64,000 bases of DNA from Denitrificimonas halotolerans. Lineage in GTDB: Bacteria; Pseudomonadota; Gammaproteobacteria; Pseudomonadales; Pseudomonadaceae. This document shows positions 32,707 through 42,253 of the stretch, in pieces. Position 1 is the first letter of the stretch. Every line of letters starts with the position of its first letter. Below the pieces are notes generated by a model, which saw nothing but the letters and a program-made list of their open reading frames with translations, ran no database searches and was not told where the DNA came from. The DNA lies in assembly GCF_034259425.1 (NCBI RefSeq), contig NZ_JAXIVU010000014.1, positions 1 to 64,000 of the forward strand, read 5' to 3'. Both the position numbers and the translations under genes were made by a program.

Positions 32707-32728
32707 TTGATTGCGCTTCTGAGTATAA

Positions 32729-32754
32729 AAAACCCGCTATATGCGGGTTTTTTA
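32729..32754 (+). terminator. Rho-independent terminator of rpmBG
   Basis: AAAACCCGC pairs with GCGGGTTTT around TATAT, followed by further Ts (TTTTTTATT). It lies 23 bp after the rpmG stop. Confidence 0.9.
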
Positions 32755-32890
32755 TTGCCTAATGTTTATATCATGAGCTTAGTAAGGCTGTTCCAAGGAG
32801 GGATGAGCCTTAGACTCTTAGTGCATTTCTTTTTCTCTAGTTCTTCGTATACTGCGGTTGCCCAATAAAAAATAAGCTTTGGAGATTGAG

Positions 32891-33253
32891 ATGTTATTAC
32901 GTGGGTTGAGTTGGTTGATTGGGTTCCAGCTGTTGGGAACTGCATTGAACGTGTTATTTTTTCCAGTGATTCCAGGGCCTATTATCGGGCTGGTGTTGTT
33001 ATTTATCTATTTATTAGTACGTGGCAATGTCAGTGCGCCTATTGATGAAGCGGCTGCCAGTTTACTGCGTTACTTACCGCTGTTATTGGTGCCTCCAGCC
33101 ATTGGTGTGATGGCCCATGTGGACGATATTCAAGCTGACTTTTGGGCCATTGCCGGTTCTTTAGTACTGTCGTTGGTGATTTCCATGGTAGTTATTGGTT
33201 GGTTGATGCAGCTGTTGATTAACCGTCAGGCACGTAAGAAGGGTGAGCAATGA
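32891..33253 (+). CDS. CidA/LrgA family membrane protein
   Basis: A 120-aa inner-membrane protein with four helices. The family pattern FFPVIPGPIIGLVLLF and RYLPLLLVPPAIGVM is clear. CidA/LrgA proteins are holin-like in form and, with their CidB/LrgB partner, have been linked to cell lysis control and, more recently, to export or uptake of pyruvate and other small by-products. ATG 32891 has GGAG 6 bp upstream. It overlaps the LrgB-like gene as ATGA. Confidence 0.9.
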   Translation: MLLRGLSWLIGFQLLGTALNVLFFPVIPGPIIGLVLLFIYLLVRGNVSAPIDEAAASLLRYLPLLLVPPAIGVMAHVDDIQADFWAIAGSLVLSLVISMVVIGWLMQLLINRQARKKGEQ

Positions 33254-33966
33254 ATCTTGAATGGAAAGCTGCTTTGGATGCTGTTGTACAGCATCCGTTA
33301 TTTTTAATTGGTTTGACTCTGGCTGTGTATCAGGTGGCAGTAGCAGCGCACGATAAAACGCGTTGGATTATTTTGCAGCCCTTGCTGGTGTCATCGGCGA
33401 TTTTGATTTCTGTTTTGGTCCTGCTAGATATCGAGTATGCGACCTATAAAGAAGGCACTTATTTACTGTCACTTATTTTAGGTCCTGCCACTGTAGCTTT
33501 AGCGGTGCCGTTGTACTTAAATGTGCGCCGAGTGCGGCAAATTTTATGGCCAATTCTGATTACACTGTTTATCGGTGGTTTTTTTGCCACTGTATTAGGG
33601 GTGGCTTTGGCTTGGCTGTTTGGTGCTGAAGAAATGATTTTACAAACCATGGCACCTAAGTCGGTCACTTCGCCGATTGCAATGCTTGTTGCAGAGGAAA
33701 TTGGAGGGTCGGCTTCCTTAGCTGCTGTTTTTGTCATGATCACCGGTATTTTAGGTGCCATGTTTGGGGTTGAATTGCTGCGTTTCTTCCGTATTAACAG
33801 TCCTGAAGCGCAAGGTATGGCGTTGGGAATGATTGCTCATGGGATTGGTACTGCACGGGCCTTGCAGGAGAACGAGGAAACGGGTGCTTTCTCAGCTTTA
33901 GGTATGAGTATGATGGGTGTCTTAACTGCGATTTTGATGCCCTTAGCGGTGGCCTTGATCACTTAA
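33250..33966 (+). CDS. CidB/LrgB family membrane protein
   Basis: A 238-aa inner-membrane protein with about six helices and the family segments YKEGTYLLSLILGPATVALAVPLY (split here near GPATVALAVP), APKSVTSPIAM and AHGIGTARAL. It works with the preceding CidA/LrgA-like protein, with which it is translationally coupled. The substrate is unknown. No LysR or LytSR regulator is adjacent. Confidence 0.92.
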   Translation: MNLEWKAALDAVVQHPLFLIGLTLAVYQVAVAAHDKTRWIILQPLLVSSAILISVLVLLDIEYATYKEGTYLLSLILGPATVALAVPLYLNVRRVRQILWPILITLFIGGFFATVLGVALAWLFGAEEMILQTMAPKSVTSPIAMLVAEEIGGSASLAAVFVMITGILGAMFGVELLRFFRINSPEAQGMALGMIAHGIGTARALQENEETGAFSALGMSMMGVLTAILMPLAVALIT

Positions 33967-34296
33967 ACGGCAATTCAGTCAATGTGGTGAAAAAAGACGT
34001 TTGGCCAAATACATTGTTGATGCCTCATTGCACAGTTTTGTTCTTAAGAAATTTGCAGTGCGGGCGGCAGTTGCGCTCAATCAAAGGGTCAGATGTATTT
34101 TGCTCAGTCTGTACGATCTAGAAATATACCCGCAGTGCAAAACAATGCTTAGGCTGGCAGTAAGAGTCATCTGCTATAGACCTTCGTTAACTAGGCTGTG
34201 CAACATCGATGGTGTTGTGAATCGACTGTAGCGCGGGAAAGCTAGCCCCGCAGCATGTTATAATCGGCGAAATTTTGATTAAGGTTGGACGTATTT
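33967..34296. other. Non-coding gap before hldE
   Basis: About 330 bp without a convincing gene. A 76-codon open frame here has no ribosome-binding site or recognisable similarity. A TATAAT at 34,259-34,264, 33 bp before the hldE start, is a likely -10 element; no good -35 is seen. No strong repeats or terminator after the LrgB-like gene were recognised. Confidence 0.5.
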
Positions 34297-35718
34297 ATGA
34301 AGTCACCATTGCCACTTTTCGCTCAAGCCCCTGTTCTGGTGGTGGGTGATGTGATGCTGGATCGTTACTGGTATGGCAGCACCACACGTGTATCGCCAGA
34401 AGCGCCAGTACCTGTGGTGAAAGTTACACGTACAGAAGATCGCCCTGGTGGCGCAGCTAACGTAGCGTTGAATATTGCTGCTTTAGGTGCCCCTGTGCAG
34501 TTGATTGGTGTAACGGGTGCCGATGAAGCTGCAAATGCGCTCATTGAAAGTTTGCACTCGGTAGGTGTGCGTACGAACTTTTTGCGCAGCGTCGGTCAGC
34601 CTACCATTGTTAAACTGCGGGCCATGAGTCGTCAGCAGCAGTTATTACGGATGGATTTTGAAGAGTCTTTTAACATCAATGCAGAGGCTTTGTTAGCTGA
34701 GGTTGAAGCTGCACTTGATGGAGTTAAAGTGATGGTCTTGTCTGACTATGGCAAGGGCACCATTGGCAATCATCAAGCTTTATTAAAAGCAGCGCAGCAG
34801 CGTGGTATTGCCGTTTTAGCGGACCCTAAGGGTACGGACTTTTCTATTTACCGTGGAGCAACTTTGTTGACGCCGAATATGGCTGAGTTTGAAGCAGTGG
34901 CTGGGCCTTGTGCTGATGAGGCAGAGTTGATGCAGCGTGGCTCAGCTATGCTTAAAGAGTTGGAGTTGGGGGCTTTATTGATTACTCGTGGTGAACAGGG
35001 TATGACTTTGCTACGTAATGATATGGCTGCTTTACACTTGCCTGCACGCGCGCGCGAGGTGTTTGATGTCACTGGTGCTGGTGACACTGTTATTTCTACT
35101 ATGGCAGCGTCCCTTGCTGCAGGTGAAAGTTTGCCGCAGGCAATGACTTTGGCAAACTTGGCTGCAGGTATTGTGGTCGGCAAGTTGGGCACTGCAACCA
35201 TTAGTGCGCCTGAGTTGCGTCGAGCTTTACAGCGTGAGGAAGGTGCTGAGCGCGGTGTGCTCAGTTTACAGCAGTTGCAAGCAGCGGTAGAAGATGCGCG
35301 TGCGCAAGGTGAGCGGGTTGTCTTTACTAATGGTTGCTTTGATATTTTGCACGCAGGACATGTCAGTTATTTAGAGCAGGCTCGTGATCAAGGGGATCGT
35401 TTGATTGTAGCGGTTAACGGTGATGCCTCAGTCACTCGTTTGAAAGGCTCAGGCCGTCCGATTAATTCGGTGGATCGCCGCATGGCTGTGTTGGCCGGTT
35501 TGGGTGCAGTGGACTGGGTGGTGAGTTTTTCTGAAGATACACCTGAGAACCTAATCAGTTTGCTCAAGCCTGATATTTTGGTCAAAGGTGGCGACTATGG
35601 TGTCGATGAGGTGGTTGGCGCTGAGTTGGTTTACGCCTATGGTGGCGAAGTGCGGGTACTGGGTTTAGTGGATAACAGCTCAACCACCGCAATTGTAGAG
35701 AAAATTCGTAACGAGTAA
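34297..35718 (+). CDS. hldE: Bifunctional heptose kinase/adenylyltransferase HldE
   Basis: A 473-aa cytoplasmic enzyme making ADP-heptose for LPS inner core. The N-terminal PfkB-type kinase (about 1-320) has VVGDVMLDRYWYG, RPGGAANVALN and FDVTGAGDTV; the C-terminal cytidylyltransferase-type domain (about 340-473) has FTNGCFDILHAGHVSYLEQA. I start at ATG 34297 (MKSPLPLFAQAPVLVVGDV) by comparison with other HldE. A TATAAT lies upstream and a stem-loop follows the stop. Confidence 0.96.
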   Translation: MKSPLPLFAQAPVLVVGDVMLDRYWYGSTTRVSPEAPVPVVKVTRTEDRPGGAANVALNIAALGAPVQLIGVTGADEAANALIESLHSVGVRTNFLRSVGQPTIVKLRAMSRQQQLLRMDFEESFNINAEALLAEVEAALDGVKVMVLSDYGKGTIGNHQALLKAAQQRGIAVLADPKGTDFSIYRGATLLTPNMAEFEAVAGPCADEAELMQRGSAMLKELELGALLITRGEQGMTLLRNDMAALHLPARAREVFDVTGAGDTVISTMAASLAAGESLPQAMTLANLAAGIVVGKLGTATISAPELRRALQREEGAERGVLSLQQLQAAVEDARAQGERVVFTNGCFDILHAGHVSYLEQARDQGDRLIVAVNGDASVTRLKGSGRPINSVDRRMAVLAGLGAVDWVVSFSEDTPENLISLLKPDILVKGGDYGVDEVVGAELVYAYGGEVRVLGLVDNSSTTAIVEKIRNE

Positions 35719-35724
35719 TAACCT

Positions 35725-35758
35725 ACTGGACCTGACTCGAAAACAGAGTAGGTCCAGT
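35725..35758. terminator. Stem-loop between hldE and convergent aldo/keto reductase gene
   Basis: ACTGGACCT and AGGTCCAGT pair perfectly, with an inner ACTC/GAGT stem separated by one unpaired base and a GAAAACA loop. Only a short T-run follows. It fits a bidirectional terminator. Confidence 0.65.
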
Positions 35759-35763
35759 GTGCT

Positions 35764-36570
35764 TTAGTTGTGTTTGGCTAGAATGTGTGCCACACACTCT
35801 GCGTTACTTTGCAGATGTTTAGGGTTGATGGTGCCTACAATGGCGCTGCCAGTAGCAGGGTGCTCAAAAATCATGGCAAAGCTGGCTTGAACAGGGTCAA
35901 CTCCTTGGGCTAAACAAATGTGACCGCTGGCGAGGGCTTTTTTAATCAAAATGCCCTTGTTGTGTTGGGCTGCATAATCTAGAACCGGTTGTTCGTCACG
36001 CTCATTAAGGTTGTAGGTCACCATAGCGCAATCGCCTTTTTCTAAGGCTAAAATCCCACCTTCGGTTGTTTTACCCGAGAACCCATAACCACCAATTTTC
36101 CCTTCTTGTTTAAGTGCAGCCAAGGTGGCGTAAACCTCCTCTTGTTGCAGAATAGCAACATCGTCGCCATTGGAGTGCACCAGTACCAGCTCAATATGGT
36201 CTGTGCGTAACCGTTGTAAACTGCGCTCGACTGAGAAGCGGGTATGAGCAGCAGAAAAATTAAAGTGTGATTGACCCGCATTAAATTCTTCGCCGACCTT
36301 GCTGACGATGATCCAGTCTTGCCGCTGTCCTTGCAGTAGGTAGCCTAAGCGCTCTTCACTTAAACCGTAAGCTGGGGCTGTATCCAATAGGTTAATACCT
36401 AAGTCGCGCGCTTGGTTAAGTAAACTGAGGGCTTGTTGATCATCGGGAATAGTAAACCCATTAGGGTATTTGACACCTTGATCACGGCCCAGTTTAACGG
36501 TCCCTAAACCTAAGGGGGAAACGGTCAGGCCCGTACTGCCAAGTGGTCGATGAAAGTCATGAAGGGTCAT
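35764..36570 (-). CDS. Aldo/keto reductase
   Basis: A 268-aa NADPH-dependent reductase of carbonyl compounds. The tetrad residues can be placed: Asp and Tyr in LLDTAPAYGLSEERLG, Lys in IVSKVGEEF and His in LVHSNGDD. It is shorter than the typical 310-330 aa but has both ends of the barrel. I start at ATG 36570 (MTLHDFHRPLGSTG), preceded by GGGAGA, instead of a longer frame. It overlaps the upstream flavoprotein gene by 14 bp. Substrate unknown. Confidence 0.9.
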   Translation of the reverse strand: MTLHDFHRPLGSTGLTVSPLGLGTVKLGRDQGVKYPNGFTIPDDQQALSLLNQARDLGINLLDTAPAYGLSEERLGYLLQGQRQDWIIVSKVGEEFNAGQSHFNFSAAHTRFSVERSLQRLRTDHIELVLVHSNGDDVAILQQEEVYATLAALKQEGKIGGYGFSGKTTEGGILALEKGDCAMVTYNLNERDEQPVLDYAAQHNKGILIKKALASGHICLAQGVDPVQASFAMIFEHPATGSAIVGTINPKHLQSNAECVAHILAKHN

Positions 36571-37741
36571 TAAAGAGAGTCTCCCAAACAGGTGATGCGA
36601 TCCTAGGACGGGGTAAGTCTGGATAGTTTTGTGTTGCGCTTGGCTGTATATGGTCACGAGCCAATAATTTAAGAACGCGATCTGTAAAGTCAGGCGCTAA
36701 AGCCAACTTAGTGGGCCAACCGATTAAGAGTTTGCCTTGCTCAGTTACAAAGGCGTTGTCGGGACGTGCCAGTCCGGATTGTACAGGCTCAGCACGGTCA
36801 ACGCGCAATGTAGCCCATTGCGTATTGCGGTGTTCAACCCAAGGCAGCAATTGAGCCATTTCGGCCTGGGCAGCTTTGATTTGTTCGGTTTCTGAGCGTG
36901 CGACGCCATCGGCTTCAGCTAGATTACCACCTAAGTACCAAGCCCATTGGCCATCCGCCGTGGGGTGGGTCGTGACGGTAACACGGGGTTTACTGCCTCC
37001 GCCTAGACAGTGAGCATATAAAGGTAGCAATGCAGGACCTTTGGCGACGACCATGTGCAGTGGGCGCAACTGTTGTTCGGGCTGCGTTAAGTCAAAGGCC
37101 TTTAGTAGGTCCTGATTACCACGCCCAGCACAGCACACAACGCGTTGTGCATTAATACTGTAAGCATCCGCTTGCACCCCAAGCAATTGTCCGTCTTGAT
37201 AGCGTGGTGTGATTTTTTGGGCATGCAGTAAGCTGTCATCAGCCAGTTTGGCGAGGCGTTCAATGAGGTTGGGTACGTCCAGTACCAGTTCAGCTAAACG
37301 GTAGACGCGGCCTTTAAAGTCTTTATGTTGCAGCGCTGGTGGTAGGTCTTGACCTTTCACTTGGTCCACGCGACCGCGCATGGCTTTGCTGGCAAAGAAA
37401 CTGGTTAAGTTGCCAGCAATGGAGCCTGGTGACCACAAATAGTGAGCGTCAGACAAGACTCGAACGCCAGTTAAATCAACTTCGCCTGCGCCGGCCAACG
37501 CTTGACGCCAACGTTTGGGCATGTCAGCAATGGCTTCTGAAGAGCCTGTAAGTGCACCATGTAGCGCATATTTGGCACCGCCATGAATAATTCCTTGAGA
37601 TTTTACTGACTGACCGCCGCCTAGGGTGTTGTGTTCAATTAAGAGTGTATTAAAGCCGCGCTGGCGCAATTGAGCATTGAGCCACAGCCCAGCAATACCT
37701 CCGCCAATAATGGCAATATCTGTGTTTAAGGTGAGTGACAT
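36557..37741 (-). CDS. FAD-dependent oxidoreductase, DAO/GlpD-like fold
   Basis: A 394-aa flavoprotein. The FAD-binding IIGGGIAGLWLNAQLRQRG at the N-terminus and the conserved LGGGQSVKSQGIIHGG show the D-amino-acid oxidase/glycerol-3-phosphate dehydrogenase fold; VVCCAGRGNQDLL is the second FAD contact. It lacks features that would fix a substrate. ATG 37741 is chosen over one five codons upstream because of a GAGAGGC site. It overlaps the aldo/keto reductase gene, and this pair next to hldE and waaA occurs in other pseudomonads (from memory). Confidence 0.88.
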   Translation of the reverse strand: MSLTLNTDIAIIGGGIAGLWLNAQLRQRGFNTLLIEHNTLGGGQSVKSQGIIHGGAKYALHGALTGSSEAIADMPKRWRQALAGAGEVDLTGVRVLSDAHYLWSPGSIAGNLTSFFASKAMRGRVDQVKGQDLPPALQHKDFKGRVYRLAELVLDVPNLIERLAKLADDSLLHAQKITPRYQDGQLLGVQADAYSINAQRVVCCAGRGNQDLLKAFDLTQPEQQLRPLHMVVAKGPALLPLYAHCLGGGSKPRVTVTTHPTADGQWAWYLGGNLAEADGVARSETEQIKAAQAEMAQLLPWVEHRNTQWATLRVDRAEPVQSGLARPDNAFVTEQGKLLIGWPTKLALAPDFTDRVLKLLARDHIQPSATQNYPDLPRPRIASPVWETLFNDPS

Positions 37742-37819
37742 AGCAGCCTCTCGCAAAAAATAAGTAAGCAGTATAACTGAGCGCAGTATTATCGCCGCGC
37801 CTTTGCTAAACTTTGCCCT

Positions 37820-39097
37820 ATGAATAGAACTTTATACACTGTGTTGCTGTACTTAGGTGTGCCGCTCATTTTTATCCGTTTATGGTTGCGTTCGCGTAAG
37901 GCATCGGCTTATGGGCAACGGATAAATGAACGCTTTGCTTTGAACTTGCCTGAACTTCAACAAGGCGGTATTTGGCTGCATGCGGTATCTGTGGGCGAAA
38001 GCATTGCTGCTGCGCCTGTGATCAAAGCTTTACAGCAGCAGTATCCAGATTTGCCTATCACTGTAACGTGCATGACCCCAACAGGTTCTGAGCGTATTCA
38101 AAGTCTGTTTGGTGATAGCGTACAGCATTGTTATTTACCTTACGATTTACCTTGTGCTTCAAAACGATTTTTTCAGCGCTTACGGCCGCGTTTAGGTATC
38201 GTTATGGAAACAGAGCTGTGGCCCAATCATATTCATCAGTGCGCGCAATTCAACATTCCAGTGCTATTGGCCAATGGACGCTTGTCTGAACGCTCCGCGC
38301 GGGGGTATGGACGTTTTCCTAAATTAGTGGCGCCTATGTTGGCGCAGCTCAGTGGGTTAGCAGTGCAAACCGAAGTAGAAGCTCAACGTTTTATTGAGTT
38401 AGGGGCACGTCCAACAGCTGTGAGTGTGACAGGCTCGATTAAATATGATTTGCAGGTCAGTGCCGAGCTTCCAGCGCAGGCGCGGACGTTACGTGAACAA
38501 TGGCATGCCAGTGCGCGTCCAGTATGGATTGCAGCCAGCACTCATGAAGGTGAGGATGCTGTGGTATTAGCCGCTCATCAACAATTATTGCAGCAGTTTC
38601 CCAATGCTTTATTGATTTTGGTGCCTCGTCATCCAGAACGTTTTAGTTCAGTGTATGCTTTGTGTATGGAGCAAGGCATGTCAGTGCAGCGCCGCTCTAC
38701 GCATGCTCCTGTGCATACTGAACATCAAGTCCTCTTAGGCGATACTATGGGTGAGTTGATGTTTTTATATGCTTTGGCTGATGTGGCGTTGGTCGGTGGC
38801 AGTTTAATTGAGCATGGCGGGCATAATATGTTGGAGCCTGTAGCGTTAGCTAAACCGACTTTAACTGGGCCGCATTATTTTAATTTTTTAGACATTGCGC
38901 GTCAGCTCAGTGAAGCGGGTGGCTTGCAGGAAGTGGCGGATGCGTCAGAATTAACCGATGCCGTTGCCCAATTATGGAGCCATCCTGCGCAGGCAGAACG
39001 GATGTGCCAAGCGGGACAGCAGGTCTTGTCCCGTAATCAAGGTGCTTTACAGCGCTTGCTGGATATGATTGAGAAACAACTCGAAATCAAGTTTTAG
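37820..39097 (+). CDS. waaA: 3-deoxy-D-manno-octulosonic acid transferase
   Basis: A 425-aa inner-membrane-anchored GT30 glycosyltransferase adding Kdo to lipid A. An N-terminal membrane helix (TVLLYLGVPLIFIRLWL) precedes GGIWLHAVSVGES, METELWPNHIHQC and the C-terminal GGSLIEHGGHNMLEPVAL. Full length. It is divergent from the flavoprotein gene across 78 bp and close to hldE, consistent with LPS core synthesis. Confidence 0.96.
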   Translation: MNRTLYTVLLYLGVPLIFIRLWLRSRKASAYGQRINERFALNLPELQQGGIWLHAVSVGESIAAAPVIKALQQQYPDLPITVTCMTPTGSERIQSLFGDSVQHCYLPYDLPCASKRFFQRLRPRLGIVMETELWPNHIHQCAQFNIPVLLANGRLSERSARGYGRFPKLVAPMLAQLSGLAVQTEVEAQRFIELGARPTAVSVTGSIKYDLQVSAELPAQARTLREQWHASARPVWIAASTHEGEDAVVLAAHQQLLQQFPNALLILVPRHPERFSSVYALCMEQGMSVQRRSTHAPVHTEHQVLLGDTMGELMFLYALADVALVGGSLIEHGGHNMLEPVALAKPTLTGPHYFNFLDIARQLSEAGGLQEVADASELTDAVAQLWSHPAQAERMCQAGQQVLSRNQGALQRLLDMIEKQLEIKF

Positions 39098-39288
39098 ATG
39101 GATTGTGTATGCGAGCTGTAGTGCAAGATTGAGTACTGTGCTACGAATGGCTGCTAGACCGGAGTTGTGCTCAGTATTAATCTGTACTCCATCTAGATTT
39201 ATAATAATGTTTTTGCGCAGCTGTGTGAGCGGCAGCAAAAACCAGAGTTTGACTGCCCTTAACCTTGCGGCAGCTTCAGGAGAAAACA

Positions 39289-40839
39289 ATGAGCAGCAGT
39301 GACCGCGTTATTATTTTTGATACCACCTTGCGCGACGGTGAGCAAAGCCCTGGCGCTTCAATGACCAAAGAAGAAAAACTTCGCATTGCTAAAGCCCTTG
39401 AGCGGATGCGTGTAGATGTGATTGAAGCGGGTTTTGCCATTGCTAGCCCTGGGGACTTTGATGCTGTTAAAACCATTGCTGACACCATCCAAGACAGTAC
39501 AATCTGTAGCTTAGCCCGTGCTTTAGACGGCGATATTGAGCGTGCAGGTGAAGCTTTAGCCGGTGCTAATTCAGGACGTATTCACACATTTATTGCGACC
39601 AGTCCCATTCATATGCAGCACAAACTGCGTATGGAGCCAGAGCAAGTGATTGAGCAAGCGGTGCGTGCAGTGAAGAAAGCGCGCAGTTTATGCGGTGATG
39701 TTGAGTTTTCTTGTGAAGACGCCGGTCGTTCAGAGATTGATTTTTTATGCCGCATTGTTGAAGCAGCCATTGATGCTGGCGCGCGTACCATTAATATTCC
39801 AGACACTGTCGGGTACGCCATTCCTCATGAGTACGCTCATTTAATCAGCCAGTTGATTAACCGTGTGCCGAACGCAGATAAAGCAATTTTCTCAGTGCAC
39901 TGTCACAATGATTTAGGTTTGGCTGTGGCTAACTCTTTAGCGGCTGTCGTCGCTGGCGCCCGTCAGGTTGAGTGCACCATTAATGGTTTAGGTGAGCGTG
40001 CCGGTAATGCTGCTTTGGAAGAGATTGTGATGGCAATCAAAACCCGTCACGACCTGCTTGGGGTGCATACTAATATTGAGACACCGCATATTTTAAGTAC
40101 TTCACGTATGGTGTCTGGTATCACAGGTTTCCCTGTTCAGCCGAACAAGGCCATTGTGGGTGCTAACGCCTTTGCTCATGAATCAGGTATTCACCAAGAT
40201 GGTGTACTCAAACACCGTGAAACCTATGAAATTATGGCCGCTGAAGATGTGGGCTGGAATACCAATAAAATGGTTTTAGGGAAGCACTCAGGCCGTAATG
40301 CTTTCCGCAGTCGCTTAGTGGACTTAGGTATTGACTTAGGTACCGATGAAGAGTTTAAAGCTGCATTTGCGCGCTTTAAAGATTTGGCGGATAAGAAGCA
40401 TGAAATCTTTGATGAGGACTTACAGTCGCTGGTGACTGAAACCTTAACGGAAGAGGCTGCTGAACATTACAAACTGATCAGCTTAGATGTGAGCAGTAAA
40501 ACAGGTGCCGTGCCGCACGCACATTTAGTATTGAGCATTGATGGCGAAGAAGTAGCGAGCGATGACCAAGGCTCGGGGCCTGTGGATGCAGCCTTTAAAG
40601 CCATTGAAAAAGTGGCACAATCTGGTGCAACTTTGCAGCTGTATTCTGTGAATGCGATTACTCAAGGTACGGACTCACAGGGTGAAGTGACAGTGCGTTT
40701 GGAACTGGGCGGACGCATTGTGAATGGTAATGGCGCCGATACAGATATCGTGATTGCTTCGGCAAAAGCTTATCTTAATGCTTTGAATTTAATGTATTTG
40801 GGTACTAAGCGGGCGCACCCACAAGTGGACGGTGTGTAA
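39289..40839 (+). CDS. leuA: 2-isopropylmalate synthase
   Basis: A 516-aa enzyme committing 2-oxoisovalerate to leucine synthesis. Visible: FDTTLRDGEQSPGASM, the metal-binding HCHNDLGLAVAN, NGLGERAGNAALEEIVM-like segment, HESGIHQDG and a C-terminal allosteric domain (from about 390) for leucine feedback. ATG 39289 follows AGGAGAAAACA. The 190-bp upstream region has a TATAAT near 39,199. It belongs to the LeuA type 1 class, about 515 aa, as in E. coli. Confidence 0.95.
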   Translation: MSSSDRVIIFDTTLRDGEQSPGASMTKEEKLRIAKALERMRVDVIEAGFAIASPGDFDAVKTIADTIQDSTICSLARALDGDIERAGEALAGANSGRIHTFIATSPIHMQHKLRMEPEQVIEQAVRAVKKARSLCGDVEFSCEDAGRSEIDFLCRIVEAAIDAGARTINIPDTVGYAIPHEYAHLISQLINRVPNADKAIFSVHCHNDLGLAVANSLAAVVAGARQVECTINGLGERAGNAALEEIVMAIKTRHDLLGVHTNIETPHILSTSRMVSGITGFPVQPNKAIVGANAFAHESGIHQDGVLKHRETYEIMAAEDVGWNTNKMVLGKHSGRNAFRSRLVDLGIDLGTDEEFKAAFARFKDLADKKHEIFDEDLQSLVTETLTEEAAEHYKLISLDVSSKTGAVPHAHLVLSIDGEEVASDDQGSGPVDAAFKAIEKVAQSGATLQLYSVNAITQGTDSQGEVTVRLELGGRIVNGNGADTDIVIASAKAYLNALNLMYLGTKRAHPQVDGV

Positions 40840-40847
40840 TTTAAATT

Positions 40848-41726
40848 ATGAATAAGCAAGAGGTACGCCGCCAAGCGATGCTGCAGGCGATGCAGGTCGA
40901 TGTGTGGCTGCCTCGCCAACAGTTGGTGCATGCCGCTGCTTCTCGTGAGTATTTACTTGAGTGGCAAGCTGAGGCTGAATTTGCTGTTGAGCTTGCCGAA
41001 CCCGTATCTGAGGCTGTTGCTGCCTCGTCAGTACAACCGCTGACAGGCGGAGCAGCAGCGACGGTGCCTGCCGGTCGTACTGGCCAAGCTTACATGTCGG
41101 TGCGTGATAAGTTAGCCTCCTTGCAGGTGGGGCAAACGGCAAAGCCAACCATACCAACCAAGCCTGAAACGACGTCAGATACAGTTGAGCTTAAGCCGCC
41201 AACAGTGGCTAAACCGTTAGAGCCTATCCCACGTTTCACCTTGCAGCTCTTGCGTGTGAATAATTGTTTGGTTTTAGTCGATTTACCAACCGACCAACCT
41301 TTTCAGAACCGTGATCCGGATTATCAATTGCTCAGAGATATGTTCCGCGCAGCGGGCCTAACAGATAAACCTCAGTTGATGCGTCAAGGGGCACCGATTG
41401 TTTGGCCGATGTTGCAATCAGGGAGCTTAAAGTATGAGCAAAATGCTGCAGCTGCTCGGGTGTGTGTCCGTGATTTACTGAGTGTGGAATTGCAAGCCGA
41501 ACCGGCTGCTTGTGTGTGGTTGGTTGGTGCACAATCTGTTCGTTTTGCAAGTGCTGAGGAAGACACACCGCTGTATGTCTTACAACCTTTTCTAGAGGGA
41601 GCTCAAGCCTGGAGCTTACCCAGTTTAGAGCAGGTCTTAGATCAGCCTTTATTGAAGCGAGATATTTGGCGAAGCATGTGTGAAGTGCGTGCTGTATGGC
41701 AGGGGCAAAGTGATGTTGAAAGTTGA
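40848..41726 (+). CDS. Probable DNA polymerase III psi subunit (HolD-like)
   Basis: A 292-aa protein upstream of, and overlapping, rimI. The holD-rimI pairing is conserved in gammaproteobacteria, and a pseudomonad protein at this place (PA4679) has been reported as the psi subunit, which binds chi and SSB in the clamp loader. The N-terminus MNKQEVRRQAMLQAMQVDVWLPR resembles the short helix of psi that contacts the loader. The middle is Pro/Thr-rich and probably unstructured; the C-terminal part (about 125-280) is globular. Assigned from position and form; not certain. Confidence 0.6.
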   Translation: MNKQEVRRQAMLQAMQVDVWLPRQQLVHAAASREYLLEWQAEAEFAVELAEPVSEAVAASSVQPLTGGAAATVPAGRTGQAYMSVRDKLASLQVGQTAKPTIPTKPETTSDTVELKPPTVAKPLEPIPRFTLQLLRVNNCLVLVDLPTDQPFQNRDPDYQLLRDMFRAAGLTDKPQLMRQGAPIVWPMLQSGSLKYEQNAAAARVCVRDLLSVELQAEPAACVWLVGAQSVRFASAEEDTPLYVLQPFLEGAQAWSLPSLEQVLDQPLLKRDIWRSMCEVRAVWQGQSDVES

Positions 41727-42177
41727 GTACCGGCCGATGCAGGCACAAGATTTAGATGCTGTATTGGCTCTTGAGAGCAAAGCTTTTTCTCATCCGTGGA
41801 CAGCTAAACTCTATGCTGATGCTTTAACCAGTTATGACTGTTGGATGATGTATGTAGATGGTCAGCACGTAGGGCATGGCGTCATCAGTCAAGTTTTGGA
41901 TGAGGCCCATTTGCTCAACATTGCTGTTGCCGTTGAACGGCAGGGGCAAGGCTTAGGTTTGCAGTTGTTAGAATATTTAATGGAGTGTGCAACGGCACGT
42001 GGTTGTGTTGAATGCTTTTTAGAAGTGCGCGCTTCGAATCGCTCGGCTTATCGCCTATATGAGCGTTTTGGTTTCAATGAAATTGGACGCCGGCGTGATT
42101 ATTACCCTACTGCCGATGGACATGAAGATGCCTTGGTGATGGCTTGTACTTTATTTGCTGATGAGCGGTTACAGTAA
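41713..42177 (+). CDS. rimI: Ribosomal protein S18-alanine N-acetyltransferase
   Basis: A 154-aa GNAT acetyltransferase. The acetyl-CoA loop VAVERQGQGLGLQLLEYL and the family segments EVRASNRSAYRLYERFGF and RRRDYYP are clear. ATG 41713 lies within the end of the holD-like gene (14-bp overlap), suggesting translational coupling. Confidence 0.93.
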   Translation: MLKVEYRPMQAQDLDAVLALESKAFSHPWTAKLYADALTSYDCWMMYVDGQHVGHGVISQVLDEAHLLNIAVAVERQGQGLGLQLLEYLMECATARGCVECFLEVRASNRSAYRLYERFGFNEIGRRRDYYPTADGHEDALVMACTLFADERLQ

Positions 42178-42253
42178 AAGTGTGACTGCGCAGGAGCTAT
42201 ACCTGTCTCAGCCTAGATTAAGTTGGTCTGTAAGACGATAAACAGAGGAAACT

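Noticed and set aside
34001..34231. 76-codon frame between the LrgB-like gene and hldE
   Set aside because: No ribosome-binding site, no known domain, and it lies in the hldE promoter gap.
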